A DNA stretch of 64,000 nt from Neofusicoccum parvum (taxonomy: Eukaryota; Ascomycota; Dothideomycetes; Botryosphaeriales; Botryosphaeriaceae). Location of the stretch: positions 1,674,001-1,738,000 of the forward strand of contig CP087212.1 of the NCBI GenBank assembly GCA_020912385.1, read 5' to 3'. The notes under the pieces were generated by a model. The model had not been told where the DNA came from. It searched no databases and saw only the letters and a program-made list of their open reading frames with translations. This document shows, piece by piece, positions 48,523 through 58,337 of the stretch. The position numbers were made by a program, and so were the translations under genes. The number at the start of each line of letters is the position of its first letter. Positions within the stretch are counted from its first letter, which is position 1.

Positions 48523-48881
48523 TTTGGTTCGGCTTAGTTGTAGCAGGCGATGGGTACGGTTCATAGTCTTTTCATTGAGCAATTGACGTGTGTCAGAGTC
48601 CCGTTCGAGAGCTCTGGAAAAGGTGCTGCAAATATGAAGTGTAGAGAAAAGCGGGGTTGCTCGGAGGTTCACCGAAACCACCGAGAAGGCTCGCGGATGG
48701 TGATCCGACGAAACCGGATGGGTCCGATGAACAAGACCAGCCATCTGAAAATGCTGCTGTTGGCATGGCTCATATTTCTTTTTGAGTGTTCAATGCTGAA
48801 CTTCACATCTTTGAATCTGGGGATCCTTGCACGGCCAGAGGAACACATCTTGCCGTTTGTAGTGTATTGAACAAAATGTGG
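48523..48881. promoter_or_regulatory. Upstream region of the RraA-like gene
   Basis: A 359-bp stretch between the aldolase start and the stop of the next regulator gene. Nothing specific seen. Confidence 0.35.
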
Positions 48882-50476
48882 TCAACAGAGAAGAAGGCGA
48901 TTTTTCCGACGTGCTAGAACATGTTCCCAATCGGCTTGCCTGCTTCCAGCTCCACCGTAGCCAATCCGTCTCTGCTCCCACACCTCTTCAAGCACTTCCA
49001 GCGCTTCCAAGACGTTCCTAAAGCGCCGCAGCTTGTACGTGATTCCGAGACGCGCCCGAATGGTTGCGATGTCGGTGTCCTCTGTGGCTTCACCCCCGGC
49101 CATGAACAGCGGGAAAAGAAGCGCACATTCGGGGAAGTCATTCGACGGCACAGCAGAGACTTGGAGCAGCGTGTTGGCAACCTCGTCTGCAATCTTCACC
49201 TCCAGCTCTCGTAGTTCGCTTTGGCGAAACCACGGTCCAGGAGAAGTGTTGAAAGCTTTGAGGAATTTGCGCATTTGCCTGTATAGGTATATCATGGCGG
49301 CGCTGCGGTAGGCGTACGCTGTGGCAGTAAGAGCTGGGGCTGCATCGGAACGGCAATGCCAGCTTTGGAGTCTTTGTTCAATGGCTTGGAGAGCTTGCCA
49401 GTCCCGGTGGGAAACCGCTCTATCCTGAATCTGCCGCGCGTCCAGATCGTTTGCGGAGGGCGGGGTTTGGATGAAGCTGGTCTCCGAGATGGGTATCAGA
49501 ATCTCTGAACCATCTCCGAGGTATGTATCGACAACGTCAGTAATGCCTTCGAGGTAGCTGGCTGGGATCAAGGGTTTTGTGCCGAGCGTGACGCTGCCCA
49601 AGATGTCGTGGTAGGCAAAATTCCGCAGGAGCCATTGGCCCTCCGGACTTTTCTTGAAAGCGTCGGGTCCGCGAGAAACCAGGTTCCCAGGGCCCTGGCT
49701 TGCAGCGGACATGATCATATGCTTGGCCCCTAAGAGGTGTCCGTACCAGCTGGTGTGCGTTCCAAGAGACACTTCGGCCGTCAAGAGGACAAGGCAGGTG
49801 GCTGTGTTCATCTCGTAGTGGGCAAAATCATCTGAAGGACTGGAGACCGATTTTGCCAGTGATGATAAAGCAGTAGACCGAGTCTCTAGGGTCGTAACCT
49901 CGAAGGACGGGTCAAAAGTACAGATATGTCCTGATGCGTATGCCACTAGCGCATTTGAAAGGGGTCTTGATTCCATGGCCATAGGTAGAAACGCTGTAAA
50001 CAAAAAGAAAAAATTAGCACAATAAACATGCTGTATCAACCACGTATAGGGGCACAACTGGATAAAAAAGCGTTGTGCTGGTGATTTGTTGTCAACAGCG
50101 GCGCCAGGACTGTGATGTAATAGCTCATAACATGACGCCGCTTTGACAACGCGGCGTCCTCACGCCTGATTGACGCGCACGGAATGGCCAATGACAGCGG
50201 GCCGGCAGTAGCGCTTCCTTCGGGTGTGATGGTAGTGGACGATGGCTTCGAGTGTACGGGGAGTCGGCGTGGAGGCTCGCGGATGCACTCTAAATTAAGG
50301 CGGGCGCAGGATCCGCAGACAGGGAATGTGTTCTGAATGCATTTTTTCCGTCTAGAGTAACTCGGTTAGATGTAAAAGGAGCTGAGAGCACAGCAGCCGT
50401 ACCTATGGCGGCAAGTAAGGCAGCCAGTCTTGTCGTGTTTGGTACCGTTCCTTCGCCGGATACTGGTTTGTGACAT
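48882..50476 (-). CDS. Zn2Cys6 transcription factor (fungal TF domain type 2)
   Basis: Exons 50476-50403, 50351-50059 and 49993-48882 encode about 492 residues. The zinc cluster is split by the first intron. GCLTCRH ends exon 1 and RRKKC opens exon 2, then PVCGSCARLNLEC. The spacing is C19-x2-C22-x6-C29-x7-C37-x2-C40-x6-C47, a full Zn2Cys6 motif. The rest is the fungal-specific regulator domain (YYITVLAPLLTTNHQHNAF, FLPMAMESRPLSNALVAYA). Such factors bind CGG half-sites. The intron 2 donor is unclear: gttgtg at 50058, gtgccc at 50055 or gtggtt at 50043 all keep frame. It lies between the aldolase and MDR genes and may control them. Confidence 0.82.
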
Positions 50477-50610
50477 GGCACATGATAAAACCGGACGGTG
50501 TGATCACAGGCTCGATGGTATGGTGCGATGGATGCTGGCCTTGGAGGCGTCCAAGGTTGAGGTATATGCTGACTAATTGCAATGGCCGGCTAAGGAAGCG
50601 GGGCTGTGGT

Positions 50611-51721
50611 CTAATCCTCCGACACCTGAATCACGACTTTTCCCATGTGCGCCTCGCTCCACAAGTGCTCATACGCCTCCCTCGCCTCCTCGAACCCGAA
50701 AACCCGATCGATGACCGGCCGTATCTGATTCGCCGCGAAGCAGTCCAGCATGTCCTGCAGCTGTTCGCGCGATCCCACCACCACCCCGCGCAGGACGCAC
50801 AAACGGTCCAGCGCCAGAAACGCCGCATCCGGGCCCTTGAGGTCCCTTCCCGCGCCCAGCGGGTCCGGGTTCGTGATGTGGCCGATGGCGTGAATCATTC
50901 CATTGAAGGCGACGGCGTCGAACGACGCCTGCAGCGTGAGCGTGCCGCCAACCTCGACGATGTGGTCGGCGCCGCGGCCGCCCGTGATCCGCTGCACCTC
51001 CCTCGCCCAGTCCGGCGTCGCTTTGTAGTTCACGCAGTGCGTGGCGCCCAGCTGCGCGGCCCGCGCCAGCTTCGCGTCCGAGGACGACGTCACGATGGTG
51101 GTCGCGCCGGCGGCCGCGGCGATCTGCAGCCCGAAGGTCGACACGCCGCCGGTGCCCTGCAGCACGACGGTCTGGCCGGGCCGGACGGGCGAGAGGCCGT
51201 ACAGCGCGTTCCACGCCGTGAGGGCGGCGCACGGCAGGCACGAGGCTTCGGCGAAGGAGAGGTAGGCCGGGATGCGGACGACGCCGGTGCGAGGGAAGAT
51301 GAAGTATTCGCCGAGGAGGCCTTGGATCTCGCCGCCCAGCTGCGTGAGAGCGGTTTCCCTGGTGAGCCGGCCGGCGAGGTGGTCTTGGGTGAAGTTTGCT
51401 AGGACGCGGTCGCCGACTTTCCACTCGGTGACGCCTTCTCCAACCTCCTCGACGACGCCTGAGTAATGTCAGACCCATGGGTTGGACAGGAGGCGGAGGA
51501 TACCTACCGGCTCCATCACTTCCAGGAACCAGTGCATCCGGCCCGGGAAACGGGTAGGTCCCGACTGCGAGGATGCAATCTCTCCAGTTCAGTGATACTG
51601 CTTTGATCTTGACCAGGATTTTGCCAAGTCTTGGTTTGGTTCTCGGAACATCGCGTAGGGTAAGGCAGCCAAACCCTTTCTTTTCTGGGAGGAAGTATTG
51701 TTTGAAAGTGGACTCGGGCAT
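50611..51721 (-). CDS. Second zinc-free MDR-family oxidoreductase
   Basis: Exons 51721-51508 and 51458-50611 encode 353 residues. It is a paralogue of the 4.3-kb MDR protein, with the same VSLNWRDCILAVG (no zinc Cys) and QGTGGVSTFGLQIA nucleotide loop, then EVGGTLTLQASFDAV. The structural-zinc lobe is missing. The substrate is unknown; likely an aldehyde, ketone or enone. Start is MPESTFKQYF; the upstream in-frame codons are not ATG. A 9-bp minisatellite lies 150 bp upstream of the start. Position between a Zn2Cys6 gene and an Ldh2-type gene on the same strand suggests joint use, by context only. Confidence 0.88.
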
Positions 51722-52232
51722 CTTGCTGTTTTTCGTGAAATGGTCCTTGGATGTCGAAGACACTTGTGTTACCTCTTGTCTGCGAACATGATGCTATGCT
51801 GTTCTATCATTTATACATGCGTCTTTTCCACGCCAGATTTAATGTGGTTCATTGACACCCATCCATGTGTACGCCAGTTACGCCAGTTACGCCAGTTACG
51901 CCAGTTACGCCAGTTACGCCAGTCACGCCAGATACGCCAGCTGCCGGGGACTGACATGGTTGAGCACCAGGGTCAAAGCACTGACCATCGGCTCCAATTA
52001 CGCCAATTACGCCAATCACGCCGGCCAATCACATCTATTCTCTGGACCGCACTCACATCTTCCCTATTGGAGAACACGCATTATCGGAAGATCGCATGAC
52101 GGTACAGCAGTTGGCTTCACTCTGACAATACGTGACCTTCTCTCATGAATTAGAGATCATCGGATATGGCATAGTTCTCAGCACTAAGACGGGAATGTGA
52201 AGAGACAGGACCTTCATTCCTAAATATACTAA
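51722..52232. promoter_or_regulatory. Upstream region of second MDR gene, with minisatellite
   Basis: 511 bp that also holds the 3' flank of the Ldh2-type gene. Its main feature is the ACGCCAGTT tandem array described separately. No gene is supported, although the array can be read as a repetitive Tyr-Ala-Ser peptide. Confidence 0.45.
51871..52026. repeat. 9-bp minisatellite (ACGCCAGTT)8 plus degenerate block
   Basis: Eight copies of ACGCCAGTT run from 51871 to 51942; five are exact and the last three vary in the final two bases. After a 57-bp gap, three related units (ACGCCAATT, ACGCCAATC, ACGCCGGCC) lie at 52000-52026. This looks like one array that expanded by slippage and was then interrupted. 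Confidence 0.9.
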
Positions 52233-53419
52233 TCATATATCCAAGGGAGTACTGGAAATTGAAGGGAGGGCTACGTCAAACTCAGCTGCCATTGCCTTGA
52301 ACATGTCAATTTCAGCGTTGACAAAGGGAATGCCTTGACTTGATCTTTGCTGGGAGAGTCTGTGCTCGGGCTCTCCCGGGAAAAGGACCTCTTCGAAACC
52401 AGGAGCTGCAGGGACGGCGTGAACTCTCTGAGCCAAAGTGTCCATACGCGCGCGGAAGTCATCGGAGGACATGAAGACATCGGGTTTGATGGCAATGAAG
52501 CAATGGCCAACGTTTTGAGGCTTGGCTTCCTTGTACTGGTTGCCAACCTCTCCGCCAAACGCAGCGCCAGAAAGGACGCCTGACATGATATCCATGAGAA
52601 TGGCAATGCCAGAACCCTTTGGGCCGCAAATCGGGACAACCATGCCGTCCATGGCTTTATCGGCGTCGGTGGTGGGGTTACCGTCCTTGTCCACTGCCCA
52701 TCCAGGAGGGATGTCTTCACCGCGCAGAGCGGCGCGTCTGATCTTTCCCTTGGCAACAACAGAGGGAGCCATATCTAAGATGTACGGAACTTCATTCTTG
52801 GAGGGGGCGCCGGCTGCAAAGGGAGAGGTTCCCAGAAGAGTCTCCTTTCCGCCAAAGGGAGCCATCTGGGCCGAAGAATTGGTGAAGACCAGAGAGATCA
52901 TGCCCTGGTCGAGAGCCTGCAGGACGTAGGTGGCAGCCATGCCAAAGTGGTTGGAGTGGTTGACAGTCACGATGCCGATTCCATAAGTCTGGGCACGGTT
53001 GATGGCGTCTTGCATGGCGCGAGTAGCGACGATGAAACCAAAGCCATTGTCACCATCGAGGTGAGCGGCAACAGGCGTCTTCTCGCGCAGCTGAAGAACA
53101 GGGGTAGGGTTCACGAGGCCGGAAGTGACACGGTCCATGTATTGCTTTCGGGAGCAGTTAGCCATAGCATGGACGGTAGCAATGCAGGGCCCGTACTTTG
53201 AGGCGCATGAGTCCGTGTGTTCCCTGGCGCAGGCTTCAGTGACGATCGCTTGGGAAGCCGGACAAGTGCGGGGCTTACTACTCCGCGCACATCAGCCTTG
53301 ACCAGACACGCGGCCATCAGGGCAGCTTGGTCTCGCGGCAGGCCAGCCTTCTGCAGCAGGGCGGCAGTAAACGACGCGGCTGCATCGGGAGCGATGTAGA
53401 ATGTCTGCGAGGACGACAT
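52233..53419 (-). CDS. Ldh2/malate-type 2-oxoacid dehydrogenase
   Basis: Exons 53419-53279, 53223-53197 (27 nt) and 53144-52233 encode 359 residues. Family marks are LVKADVRGVGTHG (usual DTHG), the substrate motif GIVTVNHSNHFG with the catalytic His, and the NAD(P) region GTSPFAAGAP...YILDMAPSVVAKGKI. The Ldh2/MDH2 family reduces 2-oxoacids to 2-hydroxyacids with NAD(P)H and is unrelated to classical LDH. The acid used cannot be told. An in-frame ATG at 53473 would add 18 residues; I chose MSSSQTFY. It is head-to-head with a Zn2Cys6 gene, 251 bp apart, which suggests specific regulation. Confidence 0.9.
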
Positions 53420-53670
53420 GGCTCTTGCTGAAGCTGGCTGGTGGTGGGTGGTGAACGGCGGCTCCGTGGCCATAATGAGCACGCAACTTTGGCAGCGGGC
53501 TGCTGGCGGCGCCGGAGGAGGACATTGCGCGACAGAGCACGCTTGGTGGAGTGGAGATGGAGGCTTCCGGGAGGGCGCAGGAGCGGCAGGCGGGGTGCGC
53601 CCGGTCGGCTTCGGGCCGCGGCCGAGCGCAGCAAAAAGCGGCCGCTGCAGCTCCGCCCTCCATCGCACCC

Positions 53671-55871
53671 ATGCCGTCCGAGTCTCCGCAGCCCAAGAAG
53701 CCCGTCGCCTGTGTGAGGTGCAGGCACCGCAAGGTCAAGTGCGATGGCCTGCTGCCCGCCTGCTCCAACTGCCAGAAGGCCCGCGTGCCGTGCGAGGAGA
53801 GCGCCGGCTCAGAGAAAAGGTCCGTCGAGCCCCGTTGCCGTCCACGTGCGCCGCACACTGACGCCCGCCGCGCAGATACATCCACCAGCTGGAGACCCGC
53901 GTCCAGGAGCTGGAGGCTCTCGTCGGCCGTCTGCCGCCGTCCGGACCAAGTCCCGCTGGCCCTGCTCCTGCGCTGTCTCCGCGGCCCCTGCCCGAGTTCG
54001 CCGGCGACACCCCCGCCAATCCCAGTCCGCATGCCACCCACACTCCTCCAACACCACGCATTGGTCCCGAGCAGCCTCTTGCCCATGAAGTCGGCCTTCT
54101 GTCCCTGCAGGCGGCGAATTCTCCGAAGTACCTTGGTCCCTCCTCCGGTGTTGCTTTCGCCCGCTTGATCTTCGCCTCGGCGCCTCATACCCAAGGCCTC
54201 TCTACCGCTTTCTCTGCCGACTTGCCCCAATCGCAATTGCCCGATGTGCCCTGTGCCTCGAGCTTGCCTTCGATTCCTGAGATCCATCGCTTCGTTGCTG
54301 CTTACTTCGACGCCTTCCAGCACCTTTATCCCTTTTTGGACGAGCTTCACGTCGATGACATTGTAGAGAAATGCTCAGCCAACCCTCACTCCCAGCCTGC
54401 CGATGCCTGTATGTTATTTCTCATTATCGCCGTTGGATCCCGTATCTTGGAATCCCAGCTTGGCGCCGATTTTGCCTCTTCCTCTTACCTGGCAGCCGGT
54501 ATGAAGTATCTGGCCGAAGTGCCGCTGCATGAATCTGTCCAAGGCGTCCAGATCTTGCTTCTCCTTGTCCTCAGCAGCTTCTGCTTTCCTGGAGGTCTCA
54601 ACGCCTGGTTCCTGACTCACACTATCCTTGCCAGCTGCCTCGACTTGGGCTTACAGAGGAAGCAGGCTCCAGGTACGACCCGGTTCCTGTGTGATTTCCA
54701 GGAAATTGCTAACAGTGATAAAGAAACAGACGCCGTAAGGTCACATGTTAGATTTGGTGGCTCTGTTGCCGCGCACGACGTAAGAAGTAGCATCTTTTGG
54801 TCGGCTTACTCGCTTGATCGCACACTGGGCACAACATTGGGCCGTCCCCTCACCCTCAGAGACGAGGCCATAGATATAGAATTTCCTGGACAGCAGGGCT
54901 CTGAGGAAGTCGACCTCGATGCCATTGAGGGTGCAGCACAAGCATTGCAGCCCCCTCCTACCGAAGCACCCATGCCCAGGCATCAAGCTAAACGCATGCG
55001 TCCCGATTCGCTTGTTCATCACGGCTTCTATGCGGCAAACATTTCCTTTCGTTTCGACCGCATTGTCGCTGAGATCAAATTGATGATCCATCGTGTTGCT
55101 CAATCTCCGAGACGCTTCCCGTGGCCAATGGACTTCGACGGCTGGCAAAAGACTGTTCACTCGTCCTGCAAGGGGCTGCTGGACCACGCTCGCCAGGGAC
55201 TCTCCCGACGAGCTGGCGGAGTTGCTCGGGCGATTTCACACCGTGTTCTCCCCTCCATCGAGCTCAAGCATCATCAATGCGTCATGTTGCTGTACCGCCC
55301 CAGCCCGGCATTCCCGCGGCCTTCGGCAGAGGCGCTCAGCATCTGCCTCGATAGCGCAACCGAGACAATCAGGATATATTACGAACTGCATCGATTCGGC
55401 CAGATGATCAATTCGTGGCTCACAGCTCACAGTATCTTTGTTTCGGGAATCACAATGCTATATTGCGTGTGGATCAGCCCTTCGATCCGTGAGCGGGCCA
55501 GGGACACATTTGGCGATCATGCTCGGAGATGCTCCCAAACACTCGAAGCGCTGGGGAAGACGTGGTCGGTTGCAAAGGACGCACAGTCCAAGTTCGACCG
55601 GCTCGCGGAGGCAACGAAACAGTCTTGGAGGAAACGCGAAGAACCCGGGCCTAGTCAGCATGGCATACCTCAGCCCGTGGACGATCAACATCAGGCGGGG
55701 CCAGCCGGCGATGGTGGGGCCGGGAATGGGTGGACGGAGCAGAACTTCGACGCGTTGTTTGACTCTACAGAGATGATCGCGGATGGATTGGGAGACATGA
55801 GCGGGTGGTTCGACTTGGAGTGGTTCGAGACATTCGGCGTGGAGGGCCTCGGAGGCGTGGGCACCTTTTAG
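53671..55871 (+). CDS. Zn2Cys6 transcription factor (Fungal_trans type)
   Basis: Exons 53671-53819, 53876-54672 and 54730-55871 encode 695 residues. The zinc cluster is CVRCRHRKVKCDGLLPACSNCQKARVPC in register C14-x2-C17-x6-C24-x6-C31-x2-C34-x6-C41. A short coiled coil (YIHQLETRVQELEALVG) follows for dimerisation, then the fungal-specific middle homology region (FWSAYSLDRTLGTTLGRPL). The second intron (57 nt) has no stop and keeps frame. I infer it from the gtacga donor, GCTAAC branch site and AACAG acceptor; without it 19 residues are added. An in-frame ATG at 53557 is an alternative start. It probably controls the divergent Ldh2-type gene. Confidence 0.87.
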
Positions 55872-56027
55872 CTGCAGCACGGAGCAGTCCGTCGGGCCGG
55901 ATCCGACGCCGCTGGCGGACGAGGGGCGCGACACAACCGCTCGGCCACCACTTTCCCGCGCCCACAAACATCTCTTAAGTGCTTCCCTTGCCGCTGCGTC
56001 GGGTCTCTCGTCTCTGCACCAAGCACC

Positions 56028-57292
56028 ATGCGGCCACCGTCGTTACGCACCCTGCGCCCCTGCGGCCGCGTTTTCCGCCGGACTTTCGCCTTGGCTCAAC
56101 CCCGAGTGGCCGTCCTGTACCAAGCATTGGATCCGCCCGTCATTAATGGTGTGCGCAAACCGATGAAGCCTGGCGGTACGTCGTCCAACCAATGTCGCGC
56201 TTGACAGCTGCATCTGACCACTTGCAGGATATCGTGACTCCGGCGCAGACATTGCTTACGTTCTGCGAGAGCAGTGCTGTCTTCCGCTTGCCACCCCGGC
56301 GCAGTCTCCCGACCCGGCGAACGATGCCGATTGGTGTTTTCCCGACCACGAGCAGGGCATTGTGGCTGCCGTGCAAGCAGGCGCCACCTGCCTGTGGGCG
56401 AACACCATTCTGTTCAAAGATCATCCTCTACAGACGTCTTCCGCTCTGGCTCCCTTTCAAGATAGTCTACGCGTTGTTGGCCAGCCGCCTCGTTTTGTGG
56501 ATGCTTACGACGACAAAAACTATGTGAACAGCATGCTGAGGCAGCGTGGCGGCTTCACGCTTCCCAAATCCAGCATCATTTCGCACGGAGATGACGTCGA
56601 GTCATCTCTGAAGCGAGACCGAATCAGCAGCTGGCCTGTCGTGGCGAAGCCTGTGCGTGGCCGCGGAAGCCACGGCGTCAAGCTTTGCTCGTCTCTCGAA
56701 GAGTTGCGCAGCCACGCGGAGGCTCTGTTCTCTGAATCCCCATCTATCATTGTGGAAGAGTACCTTGCAGGCCAGGAAGCTACCATCACTGTAATGCCAC
56801 CCTCCTCTAACCGCCCTGATTACTGGGCGATGCCAGCCGTGGTCCGCTTCAACCATGTGGACGGCATCGCGCCTTACAATGGCGTCGTCGCCGTCACAGC
56901 GAACTCGAGAGTAGTCTCTCCACAAGAGGCGGCTGAGGATCCAGCCTATGAGGTACTGTCAAGAGAGTGCGAGGCTGTTGCGCGTTTGCTTCAGACCAAG
57001 GCTCCTATCCGCATTGATGTCAGGCGCTTCGAAGACACGAAGGGCTCGCCCTTCGCACTGTTCGACGTGAACATGAAGCCGGTGCGTAGAATCCGTCTCC
57101 GGGTCTCTAGGAATCCTACTGATTCTTGAACAGAACATGACGGGTCCTGGAAGACCGGGCAGGGAAGACCAGGCCAGCCTCACGGCCCTTGCTGCCGCTG
57201 GTCTTGGATGGAATTACTCTCAGCTCTTGGAAGAGATACTTCAATCTGCGTGCAGCTTGAGGGAACTGCGGACCGCAGAGCCGGCTTTCTAA
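56028..57292 (+). CDS. ATP-grasp ligase, D-Ala-D-Ala-ligase-like
   Basis: Exons 56028-56175, 56228-57081 and 57134-57292 encode 386 residues. The N terminus (MRPPSLRTLRPCGRVFRR) is basic and could be a mitochondrial signal. The ATP-grasp core has SSWPVVAKPVRGRGSHGVKL (phosphate loop and Lys), IIVEEYLAGQEATITV, and a metal-binding end FALFDVNMKPNMTGPGRPG that replaces the bacterial EVNTxPG. Such enzymes join a carboxylate to an amine through an acyl-phosphate. Fungi lack peptidoglycan, so the substrates are unknown; a dipeptide or amino-acid conjugate is possible. It is convergent with the Dabb gene, with 68 bp between the stops. Confidence 0.85.
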
Positions 57293-57360
57293 AGCATATT
57301 TATGGTATCGGTGCTTCAACACAGGAAAGAAAAGGTCTTGTAGAATCATGAAAGCCACAT

Positions 57361-57884
57361 CTATTGTTGTTTCTCGCTCTTGTCGCCCACAGCTTCCGAA
57401 CCCCCTTTGCTCTTGATCACAGCCGAAGTGAGAAAATCACACATGTACTCATCCTCTGGCGCAACCTCGAAATCGAACCGACATATGTCCTCCTTGAACG
57501 GAAACAGATATGTCGAGGTTACCCTTTTCCACGACTCAGCAACAGCGCCTTCAGCAGTGGAATGAGGCAGCACCTACCAGTGATGTTCCTTGCTGGCCTG
57601 ATACTCTTCCAGCGCCGCACGGTCTTGGTGGTAGCTGACGAGCGCGAACTGGAACCCTTTGCTCCGCTCGATGGGATCGGTCACCGACGGACCGCCGACA
57701 ACGAGCCGGTTGTCTTTCACGCACGAAAGCTCTTTGAGCTTCTTGAGCTCTCGGACGAAAGTGGCTTTGTGTTCTTCGGACACGTCTTGCCGGAACTTGA
57801 AGAGCACTTTGCGACCCCGCACGCGTTAGCTGCTGTCCGAGGGAACGGGGCGTGATGCCGGATACCTATGTGCACGATCGTCAT
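57361..57884 (-). CDS. Dabb (stress-responsive A/B barrel) protein
   Basis: Exons 57884-57866 (19 nt), 57806-57578 and 57523-57361 encode 136 residues. The Dabb fold is clear: MTIVHIVLFKFRQDVSEEHK, then FVRELKKLKEL, then FQFALVSYHQDRAALEEYQ and EHHWVTSTYLFPFKEDICRFDFEV, extending beyond the usual 100 residues. Dabb domains form dimeric alpha+beta barrels. Most are stress proteins; some plant and fungal ones are cyclases or decarboxylases in specialised pathways. No catalytic residues can be assigned. It is head-to-head with the MFS pseudogene. Confidence 0.83.
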
Positions 57885-58337
57885 TGTCGCGAGGAGCCGA
57901 TTGGTGAGTCGGCGGGAGCGGTTTTGCTGTTCGGGGCCGAGAGGGTGCGCTGCGAGTGGCGCAGGCAGAGCGCGGTGTCTATGTATTATTTACATGGGTC
58001 CTCTGCGCTTGGTGGGGGTGACTAGCGTCGGGGCGGGCGCGAGCCCGAAGTCACGATCCCGTCCTGGCTTTGGCACCTCGGCCAGACGCCGAGAGCTGTG
58101 CGTGTTGACTCGCGGCACTTTGCTTCAGAAATCCTTGTTCTCGGGATTTCGGGGCCCCATATTTGGCTGTTTCCTCTTTGGGGAGTGTTGCAATGCAGAA
58201 AGAGCATGGCTATATAAGTCTTTTGTGTTGTAGAAATGCTCTATAAATGCATATCTGTTGGACGAGCTTCCGACTCGAGCTCTCCAACATGCCAAAATAT
58301 TCAATCCAGAACAAGCCACTATTTTCCACTCATAAAC
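57885..58337. promoter_or_regulatory. Divergent promoter, Dabb gene / MFS pseudogene
   Basis: 453 bp. TATATAAG at 58211-58218 lies about 120 bp before the ATG of the dead transporter, so its promoter still looks intact. Confidence 0.45.

Noticed and set aside
51871..52026. Tandem array considered as a CRISPR array
   Set aside because: Units are 9 bp and contiguous without spacers, and the DNA is eukaryotic.
51852..52148. 98-codon open frame with Tyr-Ala-Ser repeats
   Set aside because: Produced only by the 9-bp minisatellite, which has no stop in any frame; no other coding signs.
53292..54350. 352-codon open frame on the minus strand
   Set aside because: Antisense to the Zn2Cys6 gene and overlapping the Ldh2 first exon in another frame.
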